DNA from: Desulfovibrio sp. TomC
GTDB lineage: Bacteria; Desulfobacterota; Desulfovibrionia; Desulfovibrionales; Desulfovibrionaceae
Assembly: GCF_000801335.2 (NCBI RefSeq)
Contig: NZ_JSEH01000001.1
Location: 1-64,000 of the forward strand
Reading direction: 5' to 3'
DNA length: 64,000 nucleotides
Translations under genes and position numbers: made by a program
Shown here: piece after piece, positions 8,001 to 16,401 of the stretch
Position numbering within the stretch: position 1 is the first letter of the stretch
Layout of the letters: each line of letters starts with the position of its first letter
Notes under the pieces: model-generated
What the model was told of the DNA's origin: nothing
Databases searched by the model: none
The model's input: the letters and a program-made list of their open reading frames with translations, nothing else

Positions 8001-8887
8001 ACCCGTTTGGCCGGCCGGGCGCTTAGGGCCACGCCGACAAGGGTTGTCGCGCCTCCGAGCCATTGCCCCGGGGTCAGGGTCTCGTCGAGGAGAACGCGCG
8101 ACAGCAGGCAGGTGACCACCGGGATGAGATTGATAAAGGCAGCCGCCTTGGCTGCCGGGGCGCGGCTGACGCCATAGTTGTACAGCCCGTAGGCCACGAA
8201 GGTGACCCCGAGTCCCAGAAAGACGATGGCCAGAACCGGCCCGAGGGTCAGGCGTTCAGGGAACGGCGCAATGACCAGGGCCGGCGAGAAAAAAAGCATG
8301 CCCATAAAGCTCTGGGCCGCCGTAAGGTAGAGCGGCTTGTGGCGCACGGCCAGACGCTTGCAGGTGATGATGTACCCAACAGCACAGCACATGGCCACAA
8401 ACTCCAGGAAATTCCCCAGGATGGGGCGCGGTGCGGCCGGGGTGTCCTCGCCCGTGACACTCATGACGGCCACGCCGGCCACGGCCAGGAGCAGGCCGGC
8501 CATGGTCCGTTGTTCAAGTTTTTCTTTAAGAAACAGGGCAGCGGCCACGGCCGTCATCACCGGCAACAGGGCCGTGATCATTCCCGCCTGGGAGGCCTGC
8601 GTATAGGTCAGAGCCTGGGATTCGAAAATGAAATACAGGCATGGCTCGCAAAAAGCCATGAAGGCGATCCATTTCCAGTCGCCCCGACCGGCGGCCAGCC
8701 CGCCCATGCGCCGCCACAGCAGTCCGAAGACCACCGAGGCCACGGCCATGCGGGAAAAAACAACCAGCAGCGGCGAGACTTCGCGCATGGCGATCTTCAT
8801 GGCGATAAACGAGCTGCCCCATAAAATGGTCGCCCCGACAAGGGCGAAAAAGGCTGCCCAGGACATCTCGCGGCTGCTGCTTGGCAT
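7979..8887 (-). CDS. EamA/DMT family transporter
   Basis: The 302-residue integral membrane protein has about ten transmembrane helices in two EamA repeats, each with a conserved early segment (first repeat: ILWGSSFIAMK). Family members (RhaT, YdcZ, RarD relatives) export or import small metabolites, and the substrate cannot be read from sequence. The chosen ATG at 8887 has AAGGA ten bases upstream; the longer frame upstream reads as intergenic DNA. It diverges from the M24 peptidase gene over 128 bases and converges, with overlap, on mqnC. Confidence 0.9.
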   Translation of the reverse strand: MPSSSREMSWAAFFALVGATILWGSSFIAMKIAMREVSPLLVVFSRMAVASVVFGLLWRRMGGLAAGRGDWKWIAFMAFCEPCLYFIFESQALTYTQASQAGMITALLPVMTAVAAALFLKEKLEQRTMAGLLLAVAGVAVMSVTGEDTPAAPRPILGNFLEFVAMCCAVGYIITCKRLAVRHKPLYLTAAQSFMGMLFFSPALVIAPFPERLTLGPVLAIVFLGLGVTFVAYGLYNYGVSRAPAAKAAAFINLIPVVTCLLSRVLLDETLTPGQWLGGATTLVGVALSARPAKRVQASRRE

Positions 8888-9015
8888 GGTCGAATTTCCT
8901 TTCCGGAGGACGGGTTGGCTCGGCTTTGGCACTGTCGGCAAAGTCGGCCGTGCCGCCCTTGGACGGCCGCTATGCCTGCCGCGGCCAGAGAAAGCAACCT
9001 CAACCGGAGTACCCC

Positions 9016-10239
9016 ATGTTTGAAGCTCTCGAACGTCTGCCCGAGTCGGAAATGCGCAGTCGCCAGGAATCCGTACGCGCCCTGTTGGCCAAGACTGCCC
9101 CCGAAGCCGGCGGATTGCTCGTCTTTTCACGGCTGGCGCTCTATTATCTGACCGGTTCCTGGGCCAACGGCATCCTGTGGCTGCCGCTTACCGGCGAACC
9201 GGTGCTGTTGTGCCGCAAGGGGCGGGAGCGGGCGGCCCTGGAATCGCCCTTGCCGACCATTGTGGGTTTTCGTTCCTTTAGCGATATTGTCCCCCTTTGC
9301 CGCGAGGCCGGCAGTGCGCTCACGCCCACCTGCGCCGCCGAGCAGGCCGGGTTGCCCTGGAATCTGGCCTCGCTGCTTACATCCCGGCTGCCGGACACCG
9401 TCTTTACGTCCGGCGACGCCGCCCTGGCCATGGCCCAGGCCTATAAGTCGGAGTGGGAACTGGCCAAGATGCGGTTGTGTGGCGCGCGCCATGCCCGGGG
9501 GCTGGCCGAGCTTGTGCCGCAGCGTATCCGGCCGGGCCTGACCGAGCGGGAGATCGCCCGGCAGTGCTGGGACGCCTTTTTCGAGCTTGGGCATCAGGGC
9601 CAGTTGCGCATGGGCAGTTATGGAGAGGAAATCTTCCTCGGCCACATCGCGGTCGGGGATTCGGCCAACTACCCAAGTGTGTTCAACGGCCCGGTCGGCC
9701 TTCGCGGCGAACATCCGGCCCTGCCGTTTTCCGGCTACGCCGGCACGGTCTGGAAAAAGGGGCAGGTGCTGACCATCGACAACGGTTTCTCTCTGGAAGG
9801 CTACAGCACGGACAAGACGCAGGTCTATTTCGCCGGCAAGGCAGCCGATTTGCCCGATGCCGCCAGACGCGGCCATGAGCTGTGCGTGGCCGTGCAGCAG
9901 GCCGTGGCCACGCGGTTGGTTCCCGGCGCAATTCCCTCCGAACTCTACGCCCTGGCCCTGTCCATGGCCGAAGCGGCCGGCCTGTCCGAAGGCTTCATGG
10001 GGCTGGGCGACAATCAGGTCCGCTTTCTGGGCCACGGCATCGGACTGGCCATCGACGGTTGGCCGGTCCTGGCCAAGGGCTTTGACGTCCCGCTGGCCGC
10101 CGGCATGACGCTGGCCCTGGAGCCCAAGTACGGCATCCCGGAGGTCGGCATGGTGGGCGTGGAAAACACCTTTGAGGTGACGGCCGAGGGTGGCAGGTGT
10201 CTGACAGGTCAGGACTACGACATTATCTGTATTGAATAG
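9016..10239 (+). CDS. M24 family metallopeptidase (Xaa-Pro aminopeptidase-like)
   Basis: The 407-residue protein has an N-terminal creatinase/prolidase-like domain (about 1-140) and a C-terminal pita-bread domain. All five metal ligands are present: Asp in LTIDNG, Asp in STDKTQV, His in LGHGIGLAIDG, Glu in ALEPKYG and Glu in GVENTFEV. Family members hydrolyse Xaa-Pro bonds of peptides in the cytoplasm; the substrate here is not known. The ATG has CCGGAG seven bases upstream. It stands alone, diverging from the EamA gene and ending ten bases from the convergent cyclase gene. Confidence 0.9.
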   Translation: MFEALERLPESEMRSRQESVRALLAKTAPEAGGLLVFSRLALYYLTGSWANGILWLPLTGEPVLLCRKGRERAALESPLPTIVGFRSFSDIVPLCREAGSALTPTCAAEQAGLPWNLASLLTSRLPDTVFTSGDAALAMAQAYKSEWELAKMRLCGARHARGLAELVPQRIRPGLTEREIARQCWDAFFELGHQGQLRMGSYGEEIFLGHIAVGDSANYPSVFNGPVGLRGEHPALPFSGYAGTVWKKGQVLTIDNGFSLEGYSTDKTQVYFAGKAADLPDAARRGHELCVAVQQAVATRLVPGAIPSELYALALSMAEAAGLSEGFMGLGDNQVRFLGHGIGLAIDGWPVLAKGFDVPLAAGMTLALEPKYGIPEVGMVGVENTFEVTAEGGRCLTGQDYDIICIE

Positions 10240-10248
10240 GGGATGCGT

Positions 10249-10908
10249 TTAGTCGGCCGGCTCGCCGGCCTCGTCGAGCAAGACGGCCCGGACTGGCGAG
10301 GCTTCGGCGTCGGCCATGGCCAGGGGCAGACAGACCAGCCGGTAGCGTCCTGGCCGGGCCGTGGCGAGGGTAAGTCCCTCCAGGATGAGAATGCCGGCGG
10401 CCAGCAGCAGCTGATGGACCGGGTAGGCTGGATCGTCGAGGGGTTCGATGCTCATGGCGTCGATGCCAACGAGTCCGATGTTGCGGGCTACGAGTTCTCG
10501 GGCCAGTTCCGGGGTGGCGGCGGCGAAGTCGCCAGGGAAATCCGGGCCGGCAAAGCAGCGCAAGCGGGAATTGACGGTTTTAAACAGCACGGCCTCGCCC
10601 GCAGCGACGGCCGCGCCGGCCAGCACGTCCGGGCCAAGGCGCATGGTCTCGCCGCAGTCGATGACCACGGCCGGCAGGAAAAAGGCGGCAACCGGGTAGT
10701 CGCCGACCCGTTTGCCGCCGGGCAGGAAATGGGCCGGAAAATCGATGTGGGCGGCGCTGTGGGCGCTGAAGCGCAAAGCCGCCGCCTCGCACCCGTCGGT
10801 TGCCTGGGACAAAAACAGACGGCGGACAAAAGGCGGGTCCCCGGGCACGGCCGGCGTTTCCGGAGACAGGGGCAGGGAAATGTCGATGACCGGGGAGGGC
10901 TTCTTCAT
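10249..10908 (-). CDS. Cyclase family protein (kynurenine formamidase-like)
   Basis: The 219-residue protein matches the metal-dependent cyclase/arylformamidase family. The hallmark H-x-G-T-H-x-D-x-P is present as HSAAHIDFPAHF, so the Gly-Thr pair is Ala-Ala while the metal-binding His and Asp remain. The fold starts with VIDISLPLSPETPAVPGDPP, as usual in the family. Known members hydrolyse N-formylkynurenine or related amides; the substrate here is undetermined. The ATG at 10908 follows GGAGCG. It lies downstream of the cytochrome c3 terminator and is probably transcribed separately. Confidence 0.85.
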   Translation of the reverse strand: MKKPSPVIDISLPLSPETPAVPGDPPFVRRLFLSQATDGCEAAALRFSAHSAAHIDFPAHFLPGGKRVGDYPVAAFFLPAVVIDCGETMRLGPDVLAGAAVAAGEAVLFKTVNSRLRCFAGPDFPGDFAAATPELARELVARNIGLVGIDAMSIEPLDDPAYPVHQLLLAAGILILEGLTLATARPGRYRLVCLPLAMADAEASPVRAVLLDEAGEPAD

Positions 10909-10985
10909 GGGGCGCTCCGTGGGCAGGGGGCCGGGTGCGCCGGGCTCCTGTTTCGGCTGGTGGTCCGTCCTTCGGCGTCGCCCAT

Positions 10986-11019
10986 AAAAAAACGCCCCCG
11001 CACAGGGCGGGGGCGTTTT
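10986..11019 (-). terminator. Rho-independent terminator of cytochrome c3 gene
   Basis: An 11-bp GC-rich stem (10991-11001 with 11007-11017) is followed on the minus strand by seven T residues. It begins 28 bases after the cytochrome c3 stop codon, a clear intrinsic terminator that isolates the cytochrome transcript from the cyclase gene. Confidence 0.9.
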
Positions 11020-11046
11020 CAAAGGCGGCGTCCTGCGTACCCGTGG

Positions 11047-11514
11047 TTATTTCGCGGCCACGTGGCAGCCATTGTTGGAGCAGGGGGCCACGGAAAGGGG
11101 CTTCTGGCCCTTTTCCTTGCGGACCACATTGGCCTTCATGTGGCAGCCCAGGCAGCTGTTCTCGGCATTCTTGTCGTGGAAGGCGCGGAAGTAAGACGTC
11201 GCTTCCTGGCGATCCTTCAGATTGTCGTGGCAGCCTTCTTCGGCGCAGCCCTGAACTTCACCCTTGCCGTCCCACATGTGGTGGCAGGTGACGCAGGCTA
11301 CGGACGCATGTTGCCCATGGGAAAACTTGACCGGGGCAAAACTGGTTTTGAGCACCCCGGACGGGCGCTTGAACGTGAGTTCGAGGGGGTAGCACAGCGT
11401 GGACTTGGCTTCCACGATTTTGCTAAACTTGCCGCCCTCGCAAAAAGCCGCCGTGGCCATGGCCAAGCTGCATACCATAACAATCAACCCGGAAAGCATG
11501 ACCTTGGAACGCAT
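11047..11514 (-). CDS. Tetrahaem cytochrome c3 (class III)
   Basis: This periplasmic electron carrier works between hydrogenases, formate dehydrogenases and membrane redox complexes in sulfate reducers. A signal peptide spans about residues 1-25. Four haem-binding sites are visible: CVTCH (74-78), a CX4CH site at 90-96, CLGCH (121-125) and a CX4CH site at 145-151. The alternation of CXXCH and CX4CH is characteristic of cytochrome c3. Candidate sixth ligands are H66, H69, H79 and H113. Three extra Cys occur (15 and 25 in the signal region, 41 in the mature part). AAGGAGG precedes the ATG by seven bases, and a strong terminator follows. Confidence 0.95.
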   Translation of the reverse strand: MRSKVMLSGLIVMVCSLAMATAAFCEGGKFSKIVEAKSTLCYPLELTFKRPSGVLKTSFAPVKFSHGQHASVACVTCHHMWDGKGEVQGCAEEGCHDNLKDRQEATSYFRAFHDKNAENSCLGCHMKANVVRKEKGQKPLSVAPCSNNGCHVAAK

Positions 11515-11650
11515 CCAACTCCCTCCTTGAGCTCCAGAAAACGGTGAAAGTGACCTTGCCGCTGCGAATCCACAGGCGGCTCCTCAGGCTACTGCCCCGC
11601 CGCCGTAATTCAGTAGAAAAGCGTAAAATTTCACAAGCCGGAAGTCAATA

Positions 11651-11684
11651 GTCTTTTGACAAAAAGCGTTGTCGCTCAAAAGAC
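11651..11684. repeat. Inverted repeat between CBS and cytochrome c3 genes
   Basis: GTCTTTTGA at 11651-11659 pairs perfectly with TCAAAAGAC at 11676-11684 around a 16-base loop. It lies 43 bases past the CBS gene stop and about 137 bases upstream of the cytochrome c3 start. It could be a weak terminator or a binding site. The rest of the 212-base gap shows nothing I recognise. Confidence 0.35.
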
Positions 11685-11726
11685 GGGCAGCCAGCCTGTG
11701 TGCGCCTTTCCAAGTGCATCAGGCGG

Positions 11727-12185
11727 TTATTCGTCTTCGTCGGCGCAGTCGAGACGCTCGGAAGCTTCCAGGGCGTCCATAAGTTCAAGGCTCAGGCGAA
11801 TAAAGTCGGAGGCCGTGAGAATGCCGACCAATTTGCCGCACTCGACCACGGGCAGGCAGCCGTATTTCTGGGTGAGCAGCACTTCGGCCGCCTGGCGCAG
11901 GGGCAACTCCGGGGTGGCCATGGCCACGTCGGAGCGCATGACCTCGCTTAAAGGAATGCCGGCATAGATGTCTTCCTGGGTCTGGGCGTCAATGTCGGCC
12001 AGGCGGGACACGGAAGCGGCCAGCAGGTCGCGATGGGTGAGCAGGCCCACAAACGCGCCGGCAGCGTCGACAATGGGCAGATGGCGGATGCGGGCGTCTT
12101 CCATGGTCTGCTTGGCGACAAGCAGGCTGTCGTCAAGGCGAAGCGCAATGAGGTCTTCGGTCATCAGGTCGCGGGTGGTCAGCAT
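11727..12185 (-). CDS. CBS-domain pair protein
   Basis: This 152-residue protein consists of two CBS domains (about 1-65 and 80-140) and an acidic tail. The first domain opens with the typical DLMTEDLIALRLDDSL and includes HLPIVDAAG; the second includes SEVMRSDVA, GCLPVVECGKLVGILTASD. CBS pairs bind adenosine nucleotides and usually sense energy state; the regulated partner is not apparent from the neighbours. AAAGGAGG lies six bases before the ATG. The gene diverges from pcm across a 147-base region. Confidence 0.9.
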   Translation of the reverse strand: MLTTRDLMTEDLIALRLDDSLLVAKQTMEDARIRHLPIVDAAGAFVGLLTHRDLLAASVSRLADIDAQTQEDIYAGIPLSEVMRSDVAMATPELPLRQAAEVLLTQKYGCLPVVECGKLVGILTASDFIRLSLELMDALEASERLDCADEDE

Positions 12186-12332
12186 GGGAGCCTCCTTTTG
12201 TCCCCCAAAGTTCCCATTGGGCCGGTTGACCTGTCAAGGCGCAAGGCGTTGACTTGAAGCGAAAATTCTGTTTTCCAGGTAGGATCGAGCAAGCGTGCAG
12301 GACTTTTTGAGAACTTGCCGCAAAGGGCGCAG

Positions 12333-12992
12333 ATGAACGGATCGGGGCAGAAGACGGATTTGCGGCGCAGTCGCGAACGCATGGTCCGCGACCAGATCGA
12401 GGCCCGGGGAGTAAGCCATCCCGACGTACTGCGGGCCATGCGCAAGGTGCCCCGGCATCTGTTCGTGGAAGAGGCGCTCATTCCCCAGGCCTACGAGGAC
12501 CATCCGCTGCCCATCGGCCATGGCCAGACTATTTCCCAGCCGTATGTCGTAGCCTGGATGACGGAGCTGCTTGGAGTGGCCCCGGGGCACAAGGTCCTGG
12601 AGATCGGGACTGGTTCCGGCTATCAGGCCGCTGTGCTGGCCGAACTCGGGGCGGACGTGTTCACGGTTGAGCGGGTCAAACCGCTCTACGAACTGGCCCG
12701 GGCCCGATTGGATGCCTTGCGCTACCGCCGGGTGCGCCTTAAACTCGACGACGGGACACTGGGCTGGCCAGAGGAGGCCCCTTTTGACCGCATCCTGGTT
12801 GCGGCCGGCGGTCCCAGGATTCCTGCTCCGCTGGTGGGACAGTTGTCCGAAACAGGGCGTATGGTCATCCCCGTGGGCGCCTCCCGGCGCAGCCAGACGC
12901 TGTGTCTGGTCCGTCGGGAAAACGGTCGCGTCATTGTGCGCGAACTCGGCGGGGTCATGTTTGTTGACCTTGTCGGCGCCCATGGCTGGTAG
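12333..12992 (+). CDS. pcm: Protein-L-isoaspartate O-methyltransferase
   Basis: Pcm methylates L-isoaspartyl residues so that damaged proteins can be repaired, using S-adenosylmethionine. The 219 residues include the family block [20 protein letters not shown], the SAM-binding motif [19 protein letters not shown] and a late GRMVIPVG. The ATG at 12333 has AAGGG eight bases upstream; a TTG at 12315 is a possible earlier start. It is followed 23 bases later by the Mrp-type ATPase gene and may be co-transcribed with it. Confidence 0.93.
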   Translation: MNGSGQKTDLRRSRERMVRDQIEARGVSHPDVLRAMRKVPRHLFVEEALIPQAYEDHPLPIGHGQTISQPYVVAWMTELLGVAPGHKVLEIGTGSGYQAAVLAELGADVFTVERVKPLYELARARLDALRYRRVRLKLDDGTLGWPEEAPFDRILVAAGGPRIPAPLVGQLSETGRMVIPVGASRRSQTLCLVRRENGRVIVRELGGVMFVDLVGAHGW

Positions 12993-13015
12993 GCCCAAAG
13001 GAACAGGCTTTTATT

Positions 13016-13909
13016 ATGGCGCAATCCGATTCCTGCCGCACCTGTCCAGGCCGGGGAGCGACTCCCGAAGCGGCCCGCAAACCCGATGTTCGCGATGCGC
13101 GCATCGGGGAGACGCTTGAGCGCATTCGCTACAAACTTGTGGTCATGAGCGGCAAAGGCGGGGTGGGAAAAAGCTCGGTGGCCGTCAATGTGGCCTGTGC
13201 GCTGGCCGCTGACGGAGCCAGGGTTGGGCTGCTTGACGTCGATCTGCATGGCCCGAGCGTGCCGCGCATGCTGGGGCTGACCGGGGCTATGGGAGCCGGG
13301 GCCGAGGCGGCCATCGCGCCGAAGCGGTTTGGCGACAACCTGCTTGTGGTCTCCATGCAATCGCTTCTTTCCGACCCGGATTCGGCCGTCCTGTGGCGCG
13401 GACCCATGAAAACCACCGCCATTCGCCAGTTCATCGCCGATGTGGACTGGGGCGAACTCGACTACCTGGTCATCGATTCGCCGCCGGGCACCGGGGACGA
13501 ACACCTGACGGTCCTTAAAACCGTACCCGACGCCCTGTGCCTGCTCGTCACCACGCCCCAGGAAATATCCCTGGCCGATGTGCGCAAGACCATCAATTTC
13601 CTGCAATACGCCAATGCCAATATTCTCGGCGTGGTGGAAAACATGAGTGGCCTGGCCTGTCCGTACTGTCATAAAGAGATCGCGTTGTTTAAAAAGGGCG
13701 GCGGCGAAGCCATGGCCCGGGACTACGGCCTGGATTTCCTGGGCGCGGTGCCGCTTGATCCGGCCACCGTGGTGGCTGGCGATCTGGGCCGACCGGTGGT
13801 GCTTCTTGAAGGCGAAAGTCCGGCCCGCAAGGCCTTCTTGGCTTTGGCCAAGGCCGTGGCCCTGGCCTGCAGCACAAGCCTTGAGGCCGCGGCCTATCCT
13901 CGGCCCTAA
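13016..13909 (+). CDS. Mrp/NBP35-type Fe-S carrier ATPase
   Basis: The 297-residue P-loop NTPase is of the Mrp/ApbC family, which holds and delivers Fe-S clusters to apoproteins. The deviant Walker A is MSGKGGVGKSS (about residues 43-53), DVDLHGPS follows as the Walker A' region, and DSPPGTGDEHL marks switch II. The bridging CxxC for the cluster is CPYC (about residues 220-223). An additional N-terminal CRTC (8-11) recalls the N-terminal cysteines of NBP35-type proteins. An anaerobe rich in Fe-S enzymes needs this function. Confidence 0.93.
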   Translation: MAQSDSCRTCPGRGATPEAARKPDVRDARIGETLERIRYKLVVMSGKGGVGKSSVAVNVACALAADGARVGLLDVDLHGPSVPRMLGLTGAMGAGAEAAIAPKRFGDNLLVVSMQSLLSDPDSAVLWRGPMKTTAIRQFIADVDWGELDYLVIDSPPGTGDEHLTVLKTVPDALCLLVTTPQEISLADVRKTINFLQYANANILGVVENMSGLACPYCHKEIALFKKGGGEAMARDYGLDFLGAVPLDPATVVAGDLGRPVVLLEGESPARKAFLALAKAVALACSTSLEAAAYPRP

Positions 13910-14015
13910 CCCGGCCTGCCGGTTGCCGTGATCTGGGGATAAGGCTTTGACGCCAGCCCGGTATTGCTTTAATTGCCTGCCTGCGCCAGGAAACCTCCGA
14001 AAGGCTTAGCCACGC

Positions 14016-14573
14016 ATGTTCAATCTCGCCAACAACCTGACCCTCGCCCGTATCGGGGCTGTGCCGATCCTCGTGATCCTGCTCTATTTTCCGGGAAGGG
14101 GGGCTTGTTTTGCCGCCATGTTGGTCTTCATGGCCGCTGCAGTGACCGACATTGTGGACGGCGTGGTGGCCAGACGCCAGAACCTTGTCACCACATTGGG
14201 CAAATTCCTTGACCCCCTGGCCGACAAGCTGCTTATCAGCGCAGCCCTGATTATGCTCACGCATTTGGGTTGGGTGGAAGCCTGGGTGGCGGTCGTCATT
14301 ATCTGCCGGGAAATCGCCGTGACCGGGCTCCGGGCCGTGGCTATTGATTACGGCGTGGTGATTGCGGCCGACCGTTTCGGCAAGCTCAAGACCATTTTGC
14401 AGATGATGGCCCTTTGCCCGCTTTTGCTGCACTACCCCATTCAGGGCTTTGATCCCGCGCCGCTTGGCAGCGCGCTTTTGTACCTGGCCCTGGTTTTGAC
14501 CCTTGTATCCGGCGTCAATTACTTTTATGGATTCGGCAAGAAAGTGATGTGGTCGGACAAAGCGGCCCGGTAA
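14016..14573 (+). CDS. pgsA: CDP-diacylglycerol-glycerol-3-phosphate 3-phosphatidyltransferase
   Basis: PgsA makes phosphatidylglycerol phosphate from CDP-diacylglycerol and glycerol 3-phosphate, the committed step to phosphatidylglycerol and cardiolipin. The 185-residue membrane protein has the CDP-alcohol phosphotransferase motif DIVDGVVARR followed by GKFLDPLAD, and begins with the usual NLANNLTLARI. It has about five transmembrane helices in the inner membrane. AAAGG precedes the start. The following genes (unknown, FtsB-like, TPR, lipoprotein) run in the same direction with short gaps. Confidence 0.95.
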   Translation: MFNLANNLTLARIGAVPILVILLYFPGRGACFAAMLVFMAAAVTDIVDGVVARRQNLVTTLGKFLDPLADKLLISAALIMLTHLGWVEAWVAVVIICREIAVTGLRAVAIDYGVVIAADRFGKLKTILQMMALCPLLLHYPIQGFDPAPLGSALLYLALVLTLVSGVNYFYGFGKKVMWSDKAAR

Positions 14574-14625
14574 CCGGGGACATGCTGCGACCGACTCCAG
14601 GTAACCTCTTTTACGACAAGGCGAT

Positions 14626-14982
14626 ATGAAAGCCAAAAACATCTCAAAGCTGGCCAGACGCCGGGTACGCCCCGCCCGACCGGGACTGGGCAAGGGCGCG
14701 TGGGCCGGTCAACGACTCGACGACAACCTCGCCGCCCGCATAGAGAACTGCCTGCACACCATTTTGGAACTGGAACCGGATCTGGAGCGACTCCAGTTCG
14801 GACACTATCTGTTGCGCGATTTCAAAGTCCTCAAGATGTTCCTGTCCCATGTCGAAGACATTGAGGTGGAGGAGCAAGACGTGCTGCGAATCGAGGCCGC
14901 TACGGAGAATTTCCTCCGGGAATTGCGGGAGCCTCTGGCTCAGTCCGATTCCAAACGCCCGAAGAAATACGTCGTGCAATGA
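14626..14982 (+). CDS. Small uncharacterised basic/helical protein (118 aa)
   Basis: I do not recognise this protein. The first 30 residues are strongly basic (Lys and Arg with Pro and Gly), which could bind nucleic acid or phospholipid. The rest is helical and acidic with a regular leucine pattern (about 35-105). AAGGCGAT precedes the ATG. Its stop is one base from the start of the FtsB-like gene, so the two are almost surely co-translated; a cell-division or envelope context is inferred only from that. Confidence 0.7.
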   Translation: MKAKNISKLARRRVRPARPGLGKGAWAGQRLDDNLAARIENCLHTILELEPDLERLQFGHYLLRDFKVLKMFLSHVEDIEVEEQDVLRIEAATENFLRELREPLAQSDSKRPKKYVVQ

Positions 14983-14983
14983 C

Positions 14984-15322
14984 ATGATATGGCGACGGTT
15001 CCTGCTGACGGCACTTATTTTTTTCAATGTTTTTCTGCTCTATAACCTGATATGGAGCGATAACGGAATCTTTGCCTATCTCGAACTCAAATCCCGCCAC
15101 GAGCAGCTCAAGCAGCGTCTGGAATCTGTCAACGACCGTTCTCTGGACCTCAGCCAGGAGATCCGCTGGCTTAAAACGGATCAGGCCTTTACCGAAAAGA
15201 TGGCCCGGGCCCAGATGAACTATCTCAAGGAAAACGAGATTCTCTACCAGTTTCCAAAAGACCCTCCAGCCGCCAAGGAGCCGGACCGGGACAAGGAAGG
15301 GAAGCGGGCCGATGCTCAGTAA
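14984..15322 (+). CDS. FtsB/DivIC septum formation initiator-like protein
   Basis: The 112-residue bitopic protein has a short cytoplasmic N terminus, one transmembrane helix (about residues 5-22) and a periplasmic coiled coil (about 35-80), followed by a charged Pro/Lys-rich tail. This matches the divisome subunit FtsB/DivIC, which joins FtsL and FtsQ at the septum. The segment DNGIFAYLEL after the helix fits the family. The start is placed one base after the previous stop, and its last 11 bases overlap the TPR gene. Confidence 0.85.
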   Translation: MIWRRFLLTALIFFNVFLLYNLIWSDNGIFAYLELKSRHEQLKQRLESVNDRSLDLSQEIRWLKTDQAFTEKMARAQMNYLKENEILYQFPKDPPAAKEPDRDKEGKRADAQ

Positions 15323-16337
15323 AATCGAAGTATACCGGGAAGTCCTGGAGATCGAACCGAATTCCAAGGCCTTTTTCCCGCTCGCCCGCCAGCTTGCGAC
15401 TGAGGGGCGTCATGACGAAGCTGTTGCCGTCCTGTGCCGGGGCATTGGGTTTCACCCCGACCATCTGGAAGCCAAATTTCTGCTTATCGAACTGCTCACC
15501 CGCCAGGGCAGGGAGGAGCAGGCCGGGGAGATCTTTGCCGATGTCGGGTCCATGCTCGCCCGGTATCCTTCGGTGTGGCTTCTGTGGTCAAAAACCGCTG
15601 CGACCCGTTCCAAAGACCCTGCGTTGGCCATGCTCTTTTTGTCCCATTATTTCCAGGACCAGACCCTGACCTGGGCCGACGTCATGGAACGGGGGCTCAA
15701 AAGCCTTAGCCAGACCGAGAGCCCGTCTGAATGCAACGAGGCAGACGAAGCGCTTGCGGATGCGCCGGCAGCGCCAGCTGCTCCGGCGGCGATGCCCGTA
15801 GAACACGTTGAAAGACCGATTCTGGCTGCGCCTGTCGTTCCCCTGGCTGCGCCGGGAGTTCCGTCAGAAGAGCCGGAAGAACCCGAGACGCCCATTCCCG
15901 CCCGAAGCGAACACAGGGAACCGGCCGACGGGCCTGAATTGCGCGGCGCCAGGGAAATACTGGCCCTAGCCGACATCCTCGACGCAGCGGAAGCGCCGGG
16001 AGAACGCAATCGCAGCCGGCCGGCCAAATCCCGGGAACAGGCTGTTCGAACCAAAACCATGGCTGCCGTGCTGGCCGGGCAGGGTGATACCGCCGGAGCC
16101 CTGGAAATCTATGAAGATCTCCTGGCCGTTGCCCCGAACGGTCCCGAACGCGAGGAATTGGTCGAATTGAAGGCAGCTTTGTCGCCTGACGCAGCCCCCG
16201 ACCCGCAAGCAACAACCGCCGCGCATAACACACCCCTGGCGCATGGGGCCGTCGCTCCCGGACCCAAGGGATCCGCCAAGCTGGCAAGCTTTCTCGAAGC
16301 CCTGGCCGGACGCCTGGAAGCCCGGGCCGGATCGTGA
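15312..16337 (+). CDS. TPR protein with Ala/Pro/Glu-rich linker
   Basis: The 341-residue protein has TPR-like helical repeats in the N-terminal third (about 1-110, for example residues 14-75), a long low-complexity linker of Ala, Pro and Glu (about 140-225) and a second TPR-like pair near 240-280 (GQGDTAGALEIYEDLLAVAPN). No signal peptide is seen. It overlaps the FtsB-like gene by 11 bases, so a scaffolding role near the divisome or envelope is plausible, but this is inference. Confidence 0.8.
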   Translation: MLSKIEVYREVLEIEPNSKAFFPLARQLATEGRHDEAVAVLCRGIGFHPDHLEAKFLLIELLTRQGREEQAGEIFADVGSMLARYPSVWLLWSKTAATRSKDPALAMLFLSHYFQDQTLTWADVMERGLKSLSQTESPSECNEADEALADAPAAPAAPAAMPVEHVERPILAAPVVPLAAPGVPSEEPEEPETPIPARSEHREPADGPELRGAREILALADILDAAEAPGERNRSRPAKSREQAVRTKTMAAVLAGQGDTAGALEIYEDLLAVAPNGPEREELVELKAALSPDAAPDPQATTAAHNTPLAHGAVAPGPKGSAKLASFLEALAGRLEARAGS

Positions 16338-16401
16338 CCTCCCAGACGGCGACGTCTGGAAGATTTCTCCCACCAATCAGGAACAGCAAGAGGATACGGC
16401 C

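Noticed and set aside
6855-8063. 402-codon minus-strand open frame over mqnC
   Set aside because: mqnC has the radical SAM cysteines and other family motifs; the antisense frame has none.
8888-9015. TTGGCAC sequence near 8935 resembling a sigma-54 site
   Set aside because: The -24 and -12 elements are not at the correct spacing; the GC at -12 is missing.
10243-11547. 434-codon plus-strand open frame
   Set aside because: It is antisense to the cyclase and cytochrome c3 genes and passes through the c3 terminator.
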